9,551 bases of DNA from an uncultured Collinsella sp. (GTDB taxonomy: Bacteria > Actinomycetota > Coriobacteriia > Coriobacteriales > Coriobacteriaceae), in contig UQIY01000063.1 in NCBI GenBank assembly GCA_900541195.1, positions 1-9,551 of the forward strand. The letters run 5' to 3'. Below are positions 1 through 7,011 of the stretch, one piece after another (position 1 is the stretch's first letter; each line of letters begins with the position of its first letter). The notes beneath the pieces were generated by a model. The model had not been told where the DNA came from, made no database searches, and saw nothing but the letters and a program-made list of their open reading frames with translations. A program made the position numbers and the translations under genes.

Positions 1-38
1 TCCGGTCTCGTGGGCTCGGAGATGTGTATAAGAGACAG
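1..38 (+). other. Nextera transposase adapter (library artefact)
   Basis: Bases 5-38 match the Illumina Nextera read-2 adapter and end in the 19-base Tn5 mosaic end AGATGTGTATAAGAGACAG (20-38). Bases 1-4 are extra. This is library-preparation sequence left on the contig and not bacterial DNA. The genomic insert starts at 39, inside the DUF1015 gene. Confidence 0.97.
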
Positions 39-695
39 CAGCAAACCCGTCGGAACCTGCGGTGCGCCGCCGGCAACCTGCGCGGCGGGGAATAACGTGG
101 CAACGGTAAAGTTGAACGGTTCTTTGCCCGTGTAGGTGCCGGCTGTGCGGGCCTCGTCCGCCAGGAGCTGCGCCGCCCCTGCCAGCGCGGCAGCGTAGGC
201 GGGGTCGTCTAACGGCGCCGGCTCCGGTGCCTGGTCGAGCATGGCTCGGATGGCGGCAACGGCATCCTCGCGCTTGACCTCCCACATACGGTGCGTAATG
301 CCGGCGGGGTCGGTGACGGCATAGAGCGACGCGCCCTCTTTGGCGGCGCCGAGGATGATATCCATGACGGGCGAGGCCTCGTAGGCGAGCGTTACAGGGC
401 GCGGCTGGACCTTAAGCTCGGCGATTGCGCGGGCGGCTGCGGTCGCACCTGCGGGGGTCGCGCCGTCGCCCGCCAGTACGCCGGCCGGGCAAATCGCCAC
501 GACACCCGTCACGCGACCCGGTTCGCCCGAGCACTCGTACACGTAATACGCCGCGCCCGGATCTTTGAGCATAAGCCCGTCGGCGATGGCGTCGCGCAGG
601 GCGTCGTTGCTGCTCAGGATACCGCCCATCTGCGGCAGCGCTTCGAGCACGCGGTCCTGAGCTGGGCGGATGCAGGGAAACGGAAGTGCTTTCAT
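39..695 (-). CDS. DUF1015-family protein, N-terminal part (3' end cut off by contig end)
   Basis: An open frame of 219 codons runs from ATG at 695 to the adapter junction at 39 with no stop, so the C-terminal half is missing. An AGGA Shine-Dalgarno lies 6 bases before the ATG. The start (MKALPFPCIRP) and the later segments ITHRMWEV and TGKEPFNFTVATLFP match the layout of DUF1015 proteins (about 400 residues), which have no settled function but are often encoded beside serC and serA. From memory of the family, two usually conserved patches differ here: the KHExT-type motif is not visible near residues 90-115, and the DGHHR motif is replaced by DDPAY near residue 160. It is therefore a divergent member that may lack the activity of the typical form. 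The broken peptidase gene lies just upstream on the same strand, 39 bases away, suggesting an old operon. Confidence 0.8.
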
Positions 696-734
696 GGGCG
701 GTCCTAACGCGCGAGTCGGTTTGTTCGCGGCTTA

Positions 735-1223
735 TTATGCCCCAACTTGGACGCTTGCGTCCCAGAGCGTGTTGTCAACAAGCGCGATGAGTACGTTCTG
801 GCAGCGAACGATATCGGCATGGGCCCCGGCTCGTTGGGCTTATGCGCGAGCACCAACGAGCCGGGGCCGTAGCTCATGCAATTGCGGTTACCCGGCTTGC
901 CGGCAATGACGGCGGTATCGGTGCAGCCGGTAAAGAAGCTGGCGGGCACGTCCGCGTCTGTCACGTCATCGGCGGCGCGCTTGAGCGCAGCTAGAAGGGG
1001 AGAGTTCGGGTCGCGCTCGATGGCGGGGCGATCGCCCGTCACGGCGAAACTGCCATGGCAACCGGGAACCGCGGCCTCGGCGGTGGCAGTGGCCTGCTCG
1101 ATCATGTTGATCGCGGCGGCCGTATCGGTCGGCGGCGTCAGGCGCATGTCGACCCAGACCTTGGCGTGGTCGGGCACGATAAAGGGGCGATAGCCGCCCT
1201 CGTCATCATCAACCATATGTAAC
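735..1223 (-). pseudogene. M20-family metallopeptidase remnant: 5'-truncated and frameshifted
   Basis: The fragment encodes the dimerisation domain (IVPDHAKVWVDMRL, near 1140-1190) and most of the C-terminal catalytic part (SFFTGCTDTAVIAGKPGNRN, then SYGPGSLVLAHKPNE) of an M20 (ArgE/DapE/CPG2-type) zinc peptidase. Two lesions are visible. First, the N-terminal catalytic half with the HxD zinc-binding motif (about 180 residues) is absent; recognisable similarity stops at about 1223, where a dyad begins. Second, the frame breaks near 817-829. In one frame the protein continues as PMPISFAARTYSS to a stop at 704. In the neighbouring frame the expected tail ADIVRCQNVLIALVDNTLWD continues to TAA at 735-737. 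Lack of one base in this stretch explains the break. An ATG at 1214-1216 could in principle start a fragment, but no metal site would be complete. It is on the same strand as, and just upstream of, the DUF1015 gene. Confidence 0.85.
822..868. repeat. Perfect 16-bp hairpin inside the M20 remnant
   Basis: The arm GGCCCCGGCTCGTTGG (822-837) is exactly complementary to 853-868, with a 15-base loop (838-852). The right arm encodes the conserved GPGSLV. The left arm encodes PNEPGP, where related peptidases as I recall read PNEYVP. The frameshift lies at the outer edge of the left arm. Confidence 0.9.
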
Positions 1224-1258
1224 CTTACAATCAGTTTGCTTTGCAAACCGATTGTAAG
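1224..1258. repeat. 35-base dyad at the left edge of the inserted segment
   Basis: CTTACAATC (1224-1232) pairs with GATTGTAAG (1250-1258) and GTTTGC (1234-1239) pairs with GCAAAC (1243-1248). There is one A/C mismatch and a TTT loop. No T-run follows on either strand, so it does not look like an ordinary terminator. It sits exactly where similarity to the M20 peptidase ends. It could be an element end, an integration scar or an operator. The interval 1259-1369 that follows has no gene I can support. Confidence 0.8.
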
Positions 1259-1354
1259 TCACCTGCAGATTCGCGACGCGCGCGTAGCAGCATTTACCGT
1301 TCGCAGGCCGAGCCATCGCGTTTGCCGTCCGGGCGGGTTTACAAACGACGCGGT

Positions 1355-1366
1355 GGGTACGTACCC
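1355..1366. promoter_or_regulatory. 12-bp perfect palindrome just before the nuclease-like gene
   Basis: GGGTACGTACCC is a perfect palindrome that ends 3 bases before the preferred ATG at 1370. Its position over the ribosome-binding region would suit an operator or a translational block, but this is inferred from position only and no known box is recognised. Confidence 0.3.
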
Positions 1367-1369
1367 TTC

Positions 1370-2419
1370 ATGGACGACATGCTGTGCGACATATCTGCCT
1401 TTCGGTATCACCGGATACCTCCACAGGTCTTGGCAATAATGCCGGACCTGCCCGATTCTGCGGACGATCCGCGCAGGGAGCGCCTTTGTGAGCATCCGCT
1501 TGTCAAGCATTTCCTGGGCACCCCGTTACACGTGTTGGCGCAGGGCGGCTGCGGACGTAAAGGCGGTCGCATTGTCAGACATGTTTGGAACGGGGGGAGG
1601 CCGTTTGGCTCCGTGCGGCAGACAGAGTTTGGCCTTGATGTCGCGTCCCCGCTCTTTACCCTGCTGACCCTGGCTTCCTCGGTCTCAAACGAGCGTCTGA
1701 TTATGTGCATGTATGAGATGTGCGGCACCTTTGCCGTGTGCAAGATTGCGCTTCAGGTAAAGTTGGCCCTTGAGCAGGCATATGGGGACCGGTGGGGTGA
1801 CGCGCGGTTGGGCTGGGAAAACGTAAGGGACGCCTCGGGGAATCCAACGGACTTGTGGAAACGGCCTCCCTTGATCGAGCTCTCTGAACTTACGGAGTTC
1901 GCCAATAAGATCCAGGGACTCCGCGGTGCTAAATCGTTCACACGTGCCGCGAAATGCATTACGGGGGTTGTGGCATCGCCGCTTGAGGTCCAAGCTTCGA
2001 TGCTGTTTGGCCTTTCGAGGCTGCGCGGCGGCGAAGGGCTGCGCCTTACCAATAATGTTGAGATTCGCATGACGCGCAGCGCCCGCCTGATTTCGGGGCT
2101 TGATAGGCGCTACGCCGATATCTTGCTGTCAAATAAGGACGGCAGCCGGGAGTGCCTGGTTGAATGTCAAGGTAAAGCCATTCACGGATCCATAGAATCC
2201 AAGATCTCGGACTCCGATCGAACGACGGCCCTTCAGACGATGGGATATCCCGTCGTTCTGATGACCTATGGTCAGCTAGTCGACTCCGATGCCTTCCGCG
2301 TGGTGATGGAACTCATCATGTCCTATCTCGATGTGCCGTTGAAAGACAAGACGTCGCGGCAGCAGGAGCTCGAACGGCGACTTCGTGAGGAGATTTTTAT
2401 CGATTGGACGGGAATGTAG
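1370..2419 (+). CDS. PD-(D/E)xK / DUF559-like nuclease-fold protein (Coriobacteriia-type paralogue)
   Basis: A 349-residue soluble protein. Residues 1-25 (DISAFRYHRIPPQVL), 90-125 (LDVASPLFTLLTLAS...YEMCGTFAVCK) and 200-235 (VASPLEVQASMLFGLSRLRGGEGL) match from memory a family present in many copies in Collinsella/Eggerthella-type genomes. The C-terminal part (245-315) has a DUF559/Vsr-like arrangement: D250 in YAD, E265 in ECQGK, H272, D281/D283-R284, then GYPVVLMTYGQL. In classical DUF559 proteins the core reads ExDGxxH, so Q267 replaces the usual acidic residue and activity is uncertain. The open frame extends upstream to 1241, but that extension looks non-coding. ATG 1370 or ATG 1379 fits the family start, and neither has a strong Shine-Dalgarno. 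It stands alone, opposite in strand to its neighbours, between two dyads, and probably arrived by insertion. No function is demonstrated; defence or DNA processing is a guess. Confidence 0.75.
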   Translation: MDDMLCDISAFRYHRIPPQVLAIMPDLPDSADDPRRERLCEHPLVKHFLGTPLHVLAQGGCGRKGGRIVRHVWNGGRPFGSVRQTEFGLDVASPLFTLLTLASSVSNERLIMCMYEMCGTFAVCKIALQVKLALEQAYGDRWGDARLGWENVRDASGNPTDLWKRPPLIELSELTEFANKIQGLRGAKSFTRAAKCITGVVASPLEVQASMLFGLSRLRGGEGLRLTNNVEIRMTRSARLISGLDRRYADILLSNKDGSRECLVECQGKAIHGSIESKISDSDRTTALQTMGYPVVLMTYGQLVDSDAFRVVMELIMSYLDVPLKDKTSRQQELERRLREEIFIDWTGM

Positions 2420-2491
2420 CCGCGCGGGTGGAAAACGGTCGCGGAAGCTAGGGTTTTAGTTGCGAATAGCCTTCAATTGCTCCTTGGAATT

Positions 2492-2682
2492 GGCTTGAAA
2501 AGTGCTACCTAGAGCAAGTTATTTCGGAAAATGGACAGTCAACTTTAGTTTGGCATATAGAGATCGATTTTTACCTACTAAAACCCCTGATAAAGCTGTT
2601 TGTAAAAGCAGTTGTGCTTAGCGACTAGGGCCTCACTGTCGATTATCCGAAAAAACTTATTATGGGTAGCATTTTCAAAACC
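2492..2682. repeat. Imperfect ~49-bp inverted repeat around a ~91-bp AT-rich core
   Basis: The reverse complement of 2492-2541 aligns with 2633-2682. Shared blocks are CTGTC, ATT, TCCGAAA, AACTT, GGTAGCA and TTTTCAA. About 40 positions match, with one one-base gap. The core is 2542-2632. The arms are long and the core carries no obvious gene, as in a miniature inverted-repeat element. An alternative is two divergent copies of one regulatory sequence. A transcript across it would fold into a long hairpin. I do not see a convincing target-site duplication. Confidence 0.75.
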
Positions 2683-2698
2683 AGCCGGAGCAACGAAA

Positions 2699-2729
2699 TC
2701 GGCCCCCGTTTCGTGAAAACGGGGGCCGA
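2699..2729 (-). terminator. Intrinsic terminator of serC-serA
   Basis: A 13-bp GC-rich stem (TCGGCCCCCGTTT, 2699-2711, with 2717-2729) closes a 5-base loop 39 bases after the serA stop. On the minus strand it is followed by GATTTCGTT, a weak T-tract. Its position and strength suit termination of serA transcripts; its symmetry could also stop plus-strand transcripts. Confidence 0.7.
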
Positions 2730-2768
2730 ATGGGCTTCATGGTCTGCCTGGCAGGCTTGGCGCCGGCG

Positions 2769-3932
2769 CTATTTGATCACGCGCACGCGATACATCGACG
2801 GAATTTGCTTGAGCGCCTCGATGGTGCTGCTGTCCAGGTGCTCGTCGGTGTCGAACATGGTGTAGGCGTTCTCGCCGGCGGACTCGTTGGTCATACGCTG
2901 CACGTTGGCGTTGTCCTTGGCCAGGATTGCGGTGATCTGGCCGATCATGTTGGGCACGTTGGCGTGCAGGCAGGCGATGCGGCTCGCGGCGCGCGCCTTG
3001 CCCATGCTGCAGGCGGGGTAGTTGACGCTGTGTGCGATGTTGCCGTTCTCCAGGTAATCCTTGAGCTCGCTGATGGCCATGTCGGCACAGTTGGCCTCGG
3101 CCTCGCCAGTGCCGGCGCCCGAGTGAGTGGTGATAAACGTATTGGGCATCTTGACGGTCTTGGGCGTGGCAAAGTCGCAGCTAAACCAGCTGAGCTTGCC
3201 CTCACGCAGGGCAGCGTCGACGGCGTCCTCGTCAATGATGGTTTCGCGCGCGTAGTTGATGAGCACGGCGTCGGGCGCCAGCAGGTTAATCTGCTCGGTG
3301 CTGATCATGCCGATGGTGTCTGCCTTGCTGGGCACGTGCACGGTGAGGTAGTCGCAGCCGCGGCAGAGGTCCTCGAGCGTGCCCACGCGCTGCACCTCGC
3401 GGCTCAGCACCCACGCGTGCTCGACGGAAATGAACGGATCGTAGCCGTAGACATCCATGCCCAGATCGACGCAGGCGTTGGCGACCTTGGAGCCCACGTT
3501 GCCCAGACCGATAACGCCGATGCGCTTGCCCTTGAGCTCGCGGCCCACAAAGGCCTTCTTGGCCTTTTCGGCGTCGACCTGAATCTCGGGGTCGTCGGCG
3601 TTGTCGCGCACCCAATTCATCGACTGCACCACGCCGCGGCTCGAGAGCACCAGCATGCCCAGGACGAGCTCCTTGACGGCGTTGCTGTTGGCGCCGGGGG
3701 AGTTAAAGACGACGACGCCCTTCTTGGCGTACTCCTCGACGGGGATGTTGTTGACGCCGGCGCCGCAGCGGGCGATGGCGCGGATGCCCTCGGGCAGCTC
3801 GTAGCCGTGCAGGTCGGTCGAGCGCATCAGGATGGCGTCGGCCTCCTCGGCGGTGTCCACAAACTCGTAGCCCTCGCCAAACTCGACCTTGCCGTCCTTG
3901 GTGATGTCGTCGATGGTTTTGATCTTGCGCAT
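2769..3932 (-). CDS. serA: D-3-phosphoglycerate dehydrogenase
   Basis: This cytoplasmic enzyme oxidises 3-phosphoglycerate to 3-phosphohydroxypyruvate with NAD+, the first step of serine synthesis. The 387-residue protein has a 2-hydroxyacid dehydrogenase fold. The Rossmann motif is GLGNVG (142-147), with D165 (YGYDPF) placed to bind the NAD ribose. Catalytic Arg is R229 (NYARET) and catalytic His is H270 (THSGAGT). Residues about 318-387 look like a C-terminal ACT domain, usually the site of serine feedback. Counting from D253, which corresponds to E. coli D264, the usual catalytic Glu position is K258. As I recall, a clostridial-type SerA subfamily also lacks this Glu, so it is probably a subfamily trait. 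AAGGAG lies about 7 bases before the ATG. It follows serC after a 69-base gap that holds a small hairpin (3986-4002), so the two are probably co-transcribed. Confidence 0.93.
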   Translation of the reverse strand: MRKIKTIDDITKDGKVEFGEGYEFVDTAEEADAILMRSTDLHGYELPEGIRAIARCGAGVNNIPVEEYAKKGVVVFNSPGANSNAVKELVLGMLVLSSRGVVQSMNWVRDNADDPEIQVDAEKAKKAFVGRELKGKRIGVIGLGNVGSKVANACVDLGMDVYGYDPFISVEHAWVLSREVQRVGTLEDLCRGCDYLTVHVPSKADTIGMISTEQINLLAPDAVLINYARETIIDEDAVDAALREGKLSWFSCDFATPKTVKMPNTFITTHSGAGTGEAEANCADMAISELKDYLENGNIAHSVNYPACSMGKARAASRIACLHANVPNMIGQITAILAKDNANVQRMTNESAGENAYTMFDTDEHLDSSTIEALKQIPSMYRVRVIK

Positions 3933-4001
3933 GGAAAACTCCTTAGCAGGTTTGTCTAAAACAAGTGGTTTGAAGTGGCTGGTCGGCCCGCGCGTTGCGG
4001 G

Positions 4002-5126
4002 CTAGTTAGATCGCGGACTCAAACTATGCTGTGCTTCGAAGTCCTTCATATACGAGGCTAGTGCCTGCACGTCTTCCATGGTTACGGCGTTGTAGACGCT
4101 GGCGCGCATGCCGCCCACCAGGCGATGGCCCTTGACGTTTTGAATCTGGTGCTCGGCGGCGCCTGCAACAAAGGCCGCATCGAGCTCGGCGTCGCCGGTG
4201 CGGAAGGTAACATTGGCGATGGAGCGGCTGTCGGCCTGTGTAGTGCCATGGAACAGCTCGCTGTGCTCGAGCAGGTCGTAGAGCAGGTTGGCTTTGGCCC
4301 AGTTGCGCTCGGCCATGGCGGCAAGTCCACCGGTCTGCTCCACCCAATGGAACACCTTGCCGCATACGTAGATACCAAAGGTGTTAGGCGTATTGAGCAT
4401 GGATCCCTTGGCGGCCTGGGTCTTGAGGTCCAGGTACTGCGGCGTCTGCGCAAAGGCGGGGCCATCTGCGATGAGGTCGTCGCGCACGATGACCACGGTC
4501 ACGCCCGCGGCGCCGGCGTTTTTCTGCGCGCCGGCGTAAATGAGCCCGTAGCGCTCGACGTCGAGCGGCTGCGACAGAAAGCAGCTCGAGACATCGGCGA
4601 CCAGCGGCACATCGCCGCAGCTGGGCAGCTCGTGGTACATGGTGCCAAAGATGGTGTTGTTCTGGCAGATGTAGACGTAGTCGAGCCCATCGCCCTCGGC
4701 CTCGGCGGCAATGCGCGCGTTGATATTGGCCATGGTGGGAATGCGGTCGAAATTGGTGTCCTCCGAGCTCGCGAGCAGCACGGCCTCGCCGTACTTGGCA
4801 GCCTCTTTGTACGCCTTGTTGGCAAAGTTGCCGGTCACGACGTAGCCGGCGCGGCCGAGGCGCATGAGGTTCATGGGGATGCCCGCAAACTGTAGCGTGG
4901 CACCGCCCTGCAAAAACAGGACACGGTAGTTGTCTGGGATGCTCAGCAGGCGGCGCAGGGTTGCCTCGGCGTCGTCGATGATCTGCTGGTACATGCTAGA
5001 TCTATGGCTCATCTCGAGCACGGACATGCCGCAACCGCGGTAGTCCATCATCTCGTCGGCGATCTCGGCGAGCACGCTTGTAGGCAGCGCGGCCGGGCCA
5101 GCTGAGAAGTTGTGCACACGTGCCAT
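4002..5126 (-). CDS. serC: Phosphoserine aminotransferase
   Basis: A PLP enzyme that transfers an amino group from glutamate to 3-phosphohydroxypyruvate, giving O-phosphoserine; it takes the product of SerA. The family also acts on the corresponding vitamin B6 precursor in some bacteria. The 374-residue length is close to the ~360 usual for SerC. Visible features are the start HNFSAGPAALP, SHRS with R42 (substrate phosphate), GGATLQF at 74-80, D178 (VADVSSCF) for the PLP ring nitrogen, and K202 in GAQKNAGAAG as the Schiff-base lysine. NTPNTF follows at 245-250 and VGGMRASVYNA near 337-347. The ATG at 5126 is preceded by a GAGGGGGA Shine-Dalgarno. It is the first gene of the serC-serA unit. 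No phosphoserine phosphatase gene is in the window. Confidence 0.95.
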   Translation of the reverse strand: MARVHNFSAGPAALPTSVLAEIADEMMDYRGCGMSVLEMSHRSSMYQQIIDDAEATLRRLLSIPDNYRVLFLQGGATLQFAGIPMNLMRLGRAGYVVTGNFANKAYKEAAKYGEAVLLASSEDTNFDRIPTMANINARIAAEAEGDGLDYVYICQNNTIFGTMYHELPSCGDVPLVADVSSCFLSQPLDVERYGLIYAGAQKNAGAAGVTVVIVRDDLIADGPAFAQTPQYLDLKTQAAKGSMLNTPNTFGIYVCGKVFHWVEQTGGLAAMAERNWAKANLLYDLLEHSELFHGTTQADSRSIANVTFRTGDAELDAAFVAGAAEHQIQNVKGHRLVGGMRASVYNAVTMEDVQALASYMKDFEAQHSLSPRSN

Positions 5127-5165
5127 CTTCTAGTTCCCCCTCGTAGTCGTTTGAACGTTCGGGAT

Positions 5166-5174
5166 ACTTTAGCA
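5166..5174 (-). promoter_or_regulatory. Possible extended -10 of serC
   Basis: The minus strand reads TGCTAAAGT, which fits TGnTAnnnT, about 40 bases upstream of the serC ATG. No convincing -35 hexamer is seen, so this is tentative. A GAACGTTC palindrome (5153-5160) lies just downstream. Confidence 0.25.
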
Positions 5175-5268
5175 CAGTGGAGCGCCAGGCGCGACCGCAT
5201 CACGGTAAAACTCGAGTGCGCCGCTATGATTTACAGGATGGTTACATGGGGGAGGGCGGTCGTTAGGT

Positions 5269-7011
5269 CTATATCACCGGGATATACCGTGACAAATACT
5301 CCTTGAGTGCCGGGTCGCATACATAAAGAAACGTTCCCAGCATGCCACGCGTCATGAGGACATAGTAGGCGTTGACGATGATCTTTCGTAGGTCGTCGTC
5401 GCTTGCCTTTTTCTTTGCGACGGCATCTTTGAAATTCGCCTTGTTAACGCAGACAGCTCCTTTATCGGTGTTGTAGTAAATGTCGGGACCCAGAATTACG
5501 AATCCGTAATTGAGGTCGTAGCCCTGCACTGTGTGAATGCAACCAACCTCATTGACGGCGTTGGCAGAGTTGACCCAATCCTTTTGAGTTGAATTCCAGC
5601 GTTTAGGAATGCCCTCAATGACGATGTCGAACGCGTCTTTGTGTTTCTTCGTTTCCCACTTCCACGCAAAACCTGCCGTCATGCGGGATAGACCAACTTC
5701 TTCTTCCTTGGCTTGCTGTAGGGAACAGAAATCCTCAAATTGGTTGACGATTCCAAACTGGTATCTGGGGGTATCGCTGTTCGGATCCCCGATTCGCGAA
5801 TCGTAAGGCTCCGATGAAAAGAGATCCTTGAATTTCATGCCGGCATGCATATACGCTTTGTTATCGAGTAAATCATATACAAAGTCGAGATACTCATCGC
5901 CGCCGCGTACTCGCATTTGGGTGCTCAAGTTGAATTCTTCGGTTTCAGTTTTCGCTTCTTCGAGTTGGTTAAGTCGCTGTTCAAGGCCGTCTCGATTGAG
6001 TCCGGATGCGCGAACCTGCTGTTTGGGGTCATAGAACAGGTACGCCTTGTCGCAGCATTTGAATATCCAGTCAATTTGGTTGCTCGTATGTGGAAGGCCG
6101 AGACGATCGCAGGTGTTATAGAAGGCCTTGATGCCGGAGCCCATGCTTAGATAATTGCCCAGTCGATGTGCCTCGTCGACAAGCAGGATGTCATAACGAT
6201 CATTTTTGGCTACGTCACTGGGGCTCAAGATATCGCCAGGCTTTAACCCTGGAAGGAAGTGCGTGAGCTTCCTGAGGGTCTTCTTCAGGGAATCCATGGG
6301 GGTGACAAAACCGACTCGCAGGCCGGAAAGGTTGGGCTCATTTTTGATTTTGAACATGAGACTGATGGCGAGGATTGTTTTACCTGTTCCCGGCGCTCCA
6401 TTCACGACGGTTATACGTTCTCCTTTTGAGCCGCCAAGTTTTGCGTCTTCATGCTCCTGTTCGAGACGTTTATAAATCGTCTCGATCGTTTCGTATTGGT
6501 CGGGCGTAAGCGTCTTAAAAGGCGAGAACTTGAACAGATCGGAGTTCTCGAGCTCTTCAATCGGATGAATCGCGTAGTTTTCTTCGCGAAGCTTTGTCCA
6601 GAGGTCTCGGAACTTCTGGCGATACTGAGGCCGCTCAAAATAATCGAATTGGGCATAGCCGTTGTTGGCATTGGTGACCTGGTATTTTTCGTCGGCACAG
6701 AACAGCTCAATAAGTCGATTCTCGAACTCGAACGTTGCGGATTGGTTGAAGGTGGGATTATCGATCAGAAGGGTCCGGTCGAAGTCCTTGTCCACGTTTG
6801 CAGCGTGTTGTTTCATACGGCGCTGGTAGTTGGTTGTTTGGCCGATGTATGCCGTCTTGTTTCTGCTGTTGGTAAGAATGTAAAGGACGGGCCAACTCTC
6901 GTCATGATGGGCTCCAGGCTTTGGCGTGCCAAAGTCCTGAAGTGATTCGCTTGTCTCAAAGGGCTGGGGCAGGGGAAGCGTGTATTGTCGAAGGGCGAAC
7001 TCATTACTCAC
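5269..7011 (-). CDS. GIY-YIG nuclease fused to DUF2075 (Schlafen-type) helicase
   Basis: 580 residues if started at GTG 7011. That start overlaps the end of the pyrophosphohydrolase gene by 8 bases (GTGAGTAA) and has AAGG about 9 bases upstream, suggesting coupled translation. An ATG at 7068 in the same frame would lie deep in the upstream gene. N-terminal GIY-YIG nuclease: LYI 43-45, YIG 55-57, R64/R65, a likely metal-binding Glu in FEFENRLIELF (94-104) and NANNG 114-118. A linker follows, then the DUF2075 superfamily-1-like ATPase: Walker A NGAPGTGKT (204-212), Walker B DILLVDEAHRL (274-284), DPKQQ (328-332), STQMR (363-367), HTVQGYDLNYGFVILGPD (493-510), and VLMTRGMLGTFLYV (551-564). All catalytic motifs appear intact. 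It is likely an ATP-driven nucleic-acid translocase with a nicking domain. Base composition is lower in GC than neighbours (5821-5880 has 23 G/C of 60, against 45 of 60 at 3361-3420 in serA), suggesting transfer. A defence role is inferred. Confidence 0.88.
   Translation of the reverse strand: MSNEFALRQYTLPLPQPFETSESLQDFGTPKPGAHHDESWPVLYILTNSRNKTAYIGQTTNYQRRMKQHAANVDKDFDRTLLIDNPTFNQSATFEFENRLIELFCADEKYQVTNANNGYAQFDYFERPQYRQKFRDLWTKLREENYAIHPIEELENSDLFKFSPFKTLTPDQYETIETIYKRLEQEHEDAKLGGSKGERITVVNGAPGTGKTILAISLMFKIKNEPNLSGLRVGFVTPMDSLKKTLRKLTHFLPGLKPGDILSPSDVAKNDRYDILLVDEAHRLGNYLSMGSGIKAFYNTCDRLGLPHTSNQIDWIFKCCDKAYLFYDPKQQVRASGLNRDGLEQRLNQLEEAKTETEEFNLSTQMRVRGGDEYLDFVYDLLDNKAYMHAGMKFKDLFSSEPYDSRIGDPNSDTPRYQFGIVNQFEDFCSLQQAKEEEVGLSRMTAGFAWKWETKKHKDAFDIVIEGIPKRWNSTQKDWVNSANAVNEVGCIHTVQGYDLNYGFVILGPDIYYNTDKGAVCVNKANFKDAVAKKKASDDDLRKIIVNAYYVLMTRGMLGTFLYVCDPALKEYLSRYIPVI

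Larger units (their letters stand above)
2420..2768. other. AT-rich gap between convergent genes
   Basis: This 349-base interval separates the nuclease-like gene from serA, which are convergent. It holds an imperfect long inverted repeat (2492-2682) and the serA terminator (2699-2729). One sampled stretch, 2521-2580, has 20 G/C in 60 bases, far below the flanking genes. No reading frame in it resembles a protein I know. I see nothing in 2420-2491. Confidence 0.7.

Noticed and set aside
291..707. Plus-strand open frame at the left end
   Set aside because: Antisense to the DUF1015 gene, whose minus-strand frame is fully open and matches the family.
1241..1369. Upstream extension of the nuclease-like gene
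   Set aside because: The first ATG falls in the dyad and the extra residues do not resemble the family start; ATG 1370 or 1379 fits better.
2730..3959. Long plus-strand open frame (409 codons) opposite serA
   Set aside because: It is antisense to a clear SerA; its Val/Gly/Ala/Asp-rich, His-rich translation is the usual shadow of a high-GC gene.
3986..4002. Hairpin after serC as a terminator
   Set aside because: The 6-bp GCCCGC/GCGGGC stem has no T-run and serA follows at once, so termination there is unlikely.
4125..4895. Plus-strand open frame opposite serC
   Set aside because: Antisense shadow of SerC with no ribosome-binding site or family resemblance.
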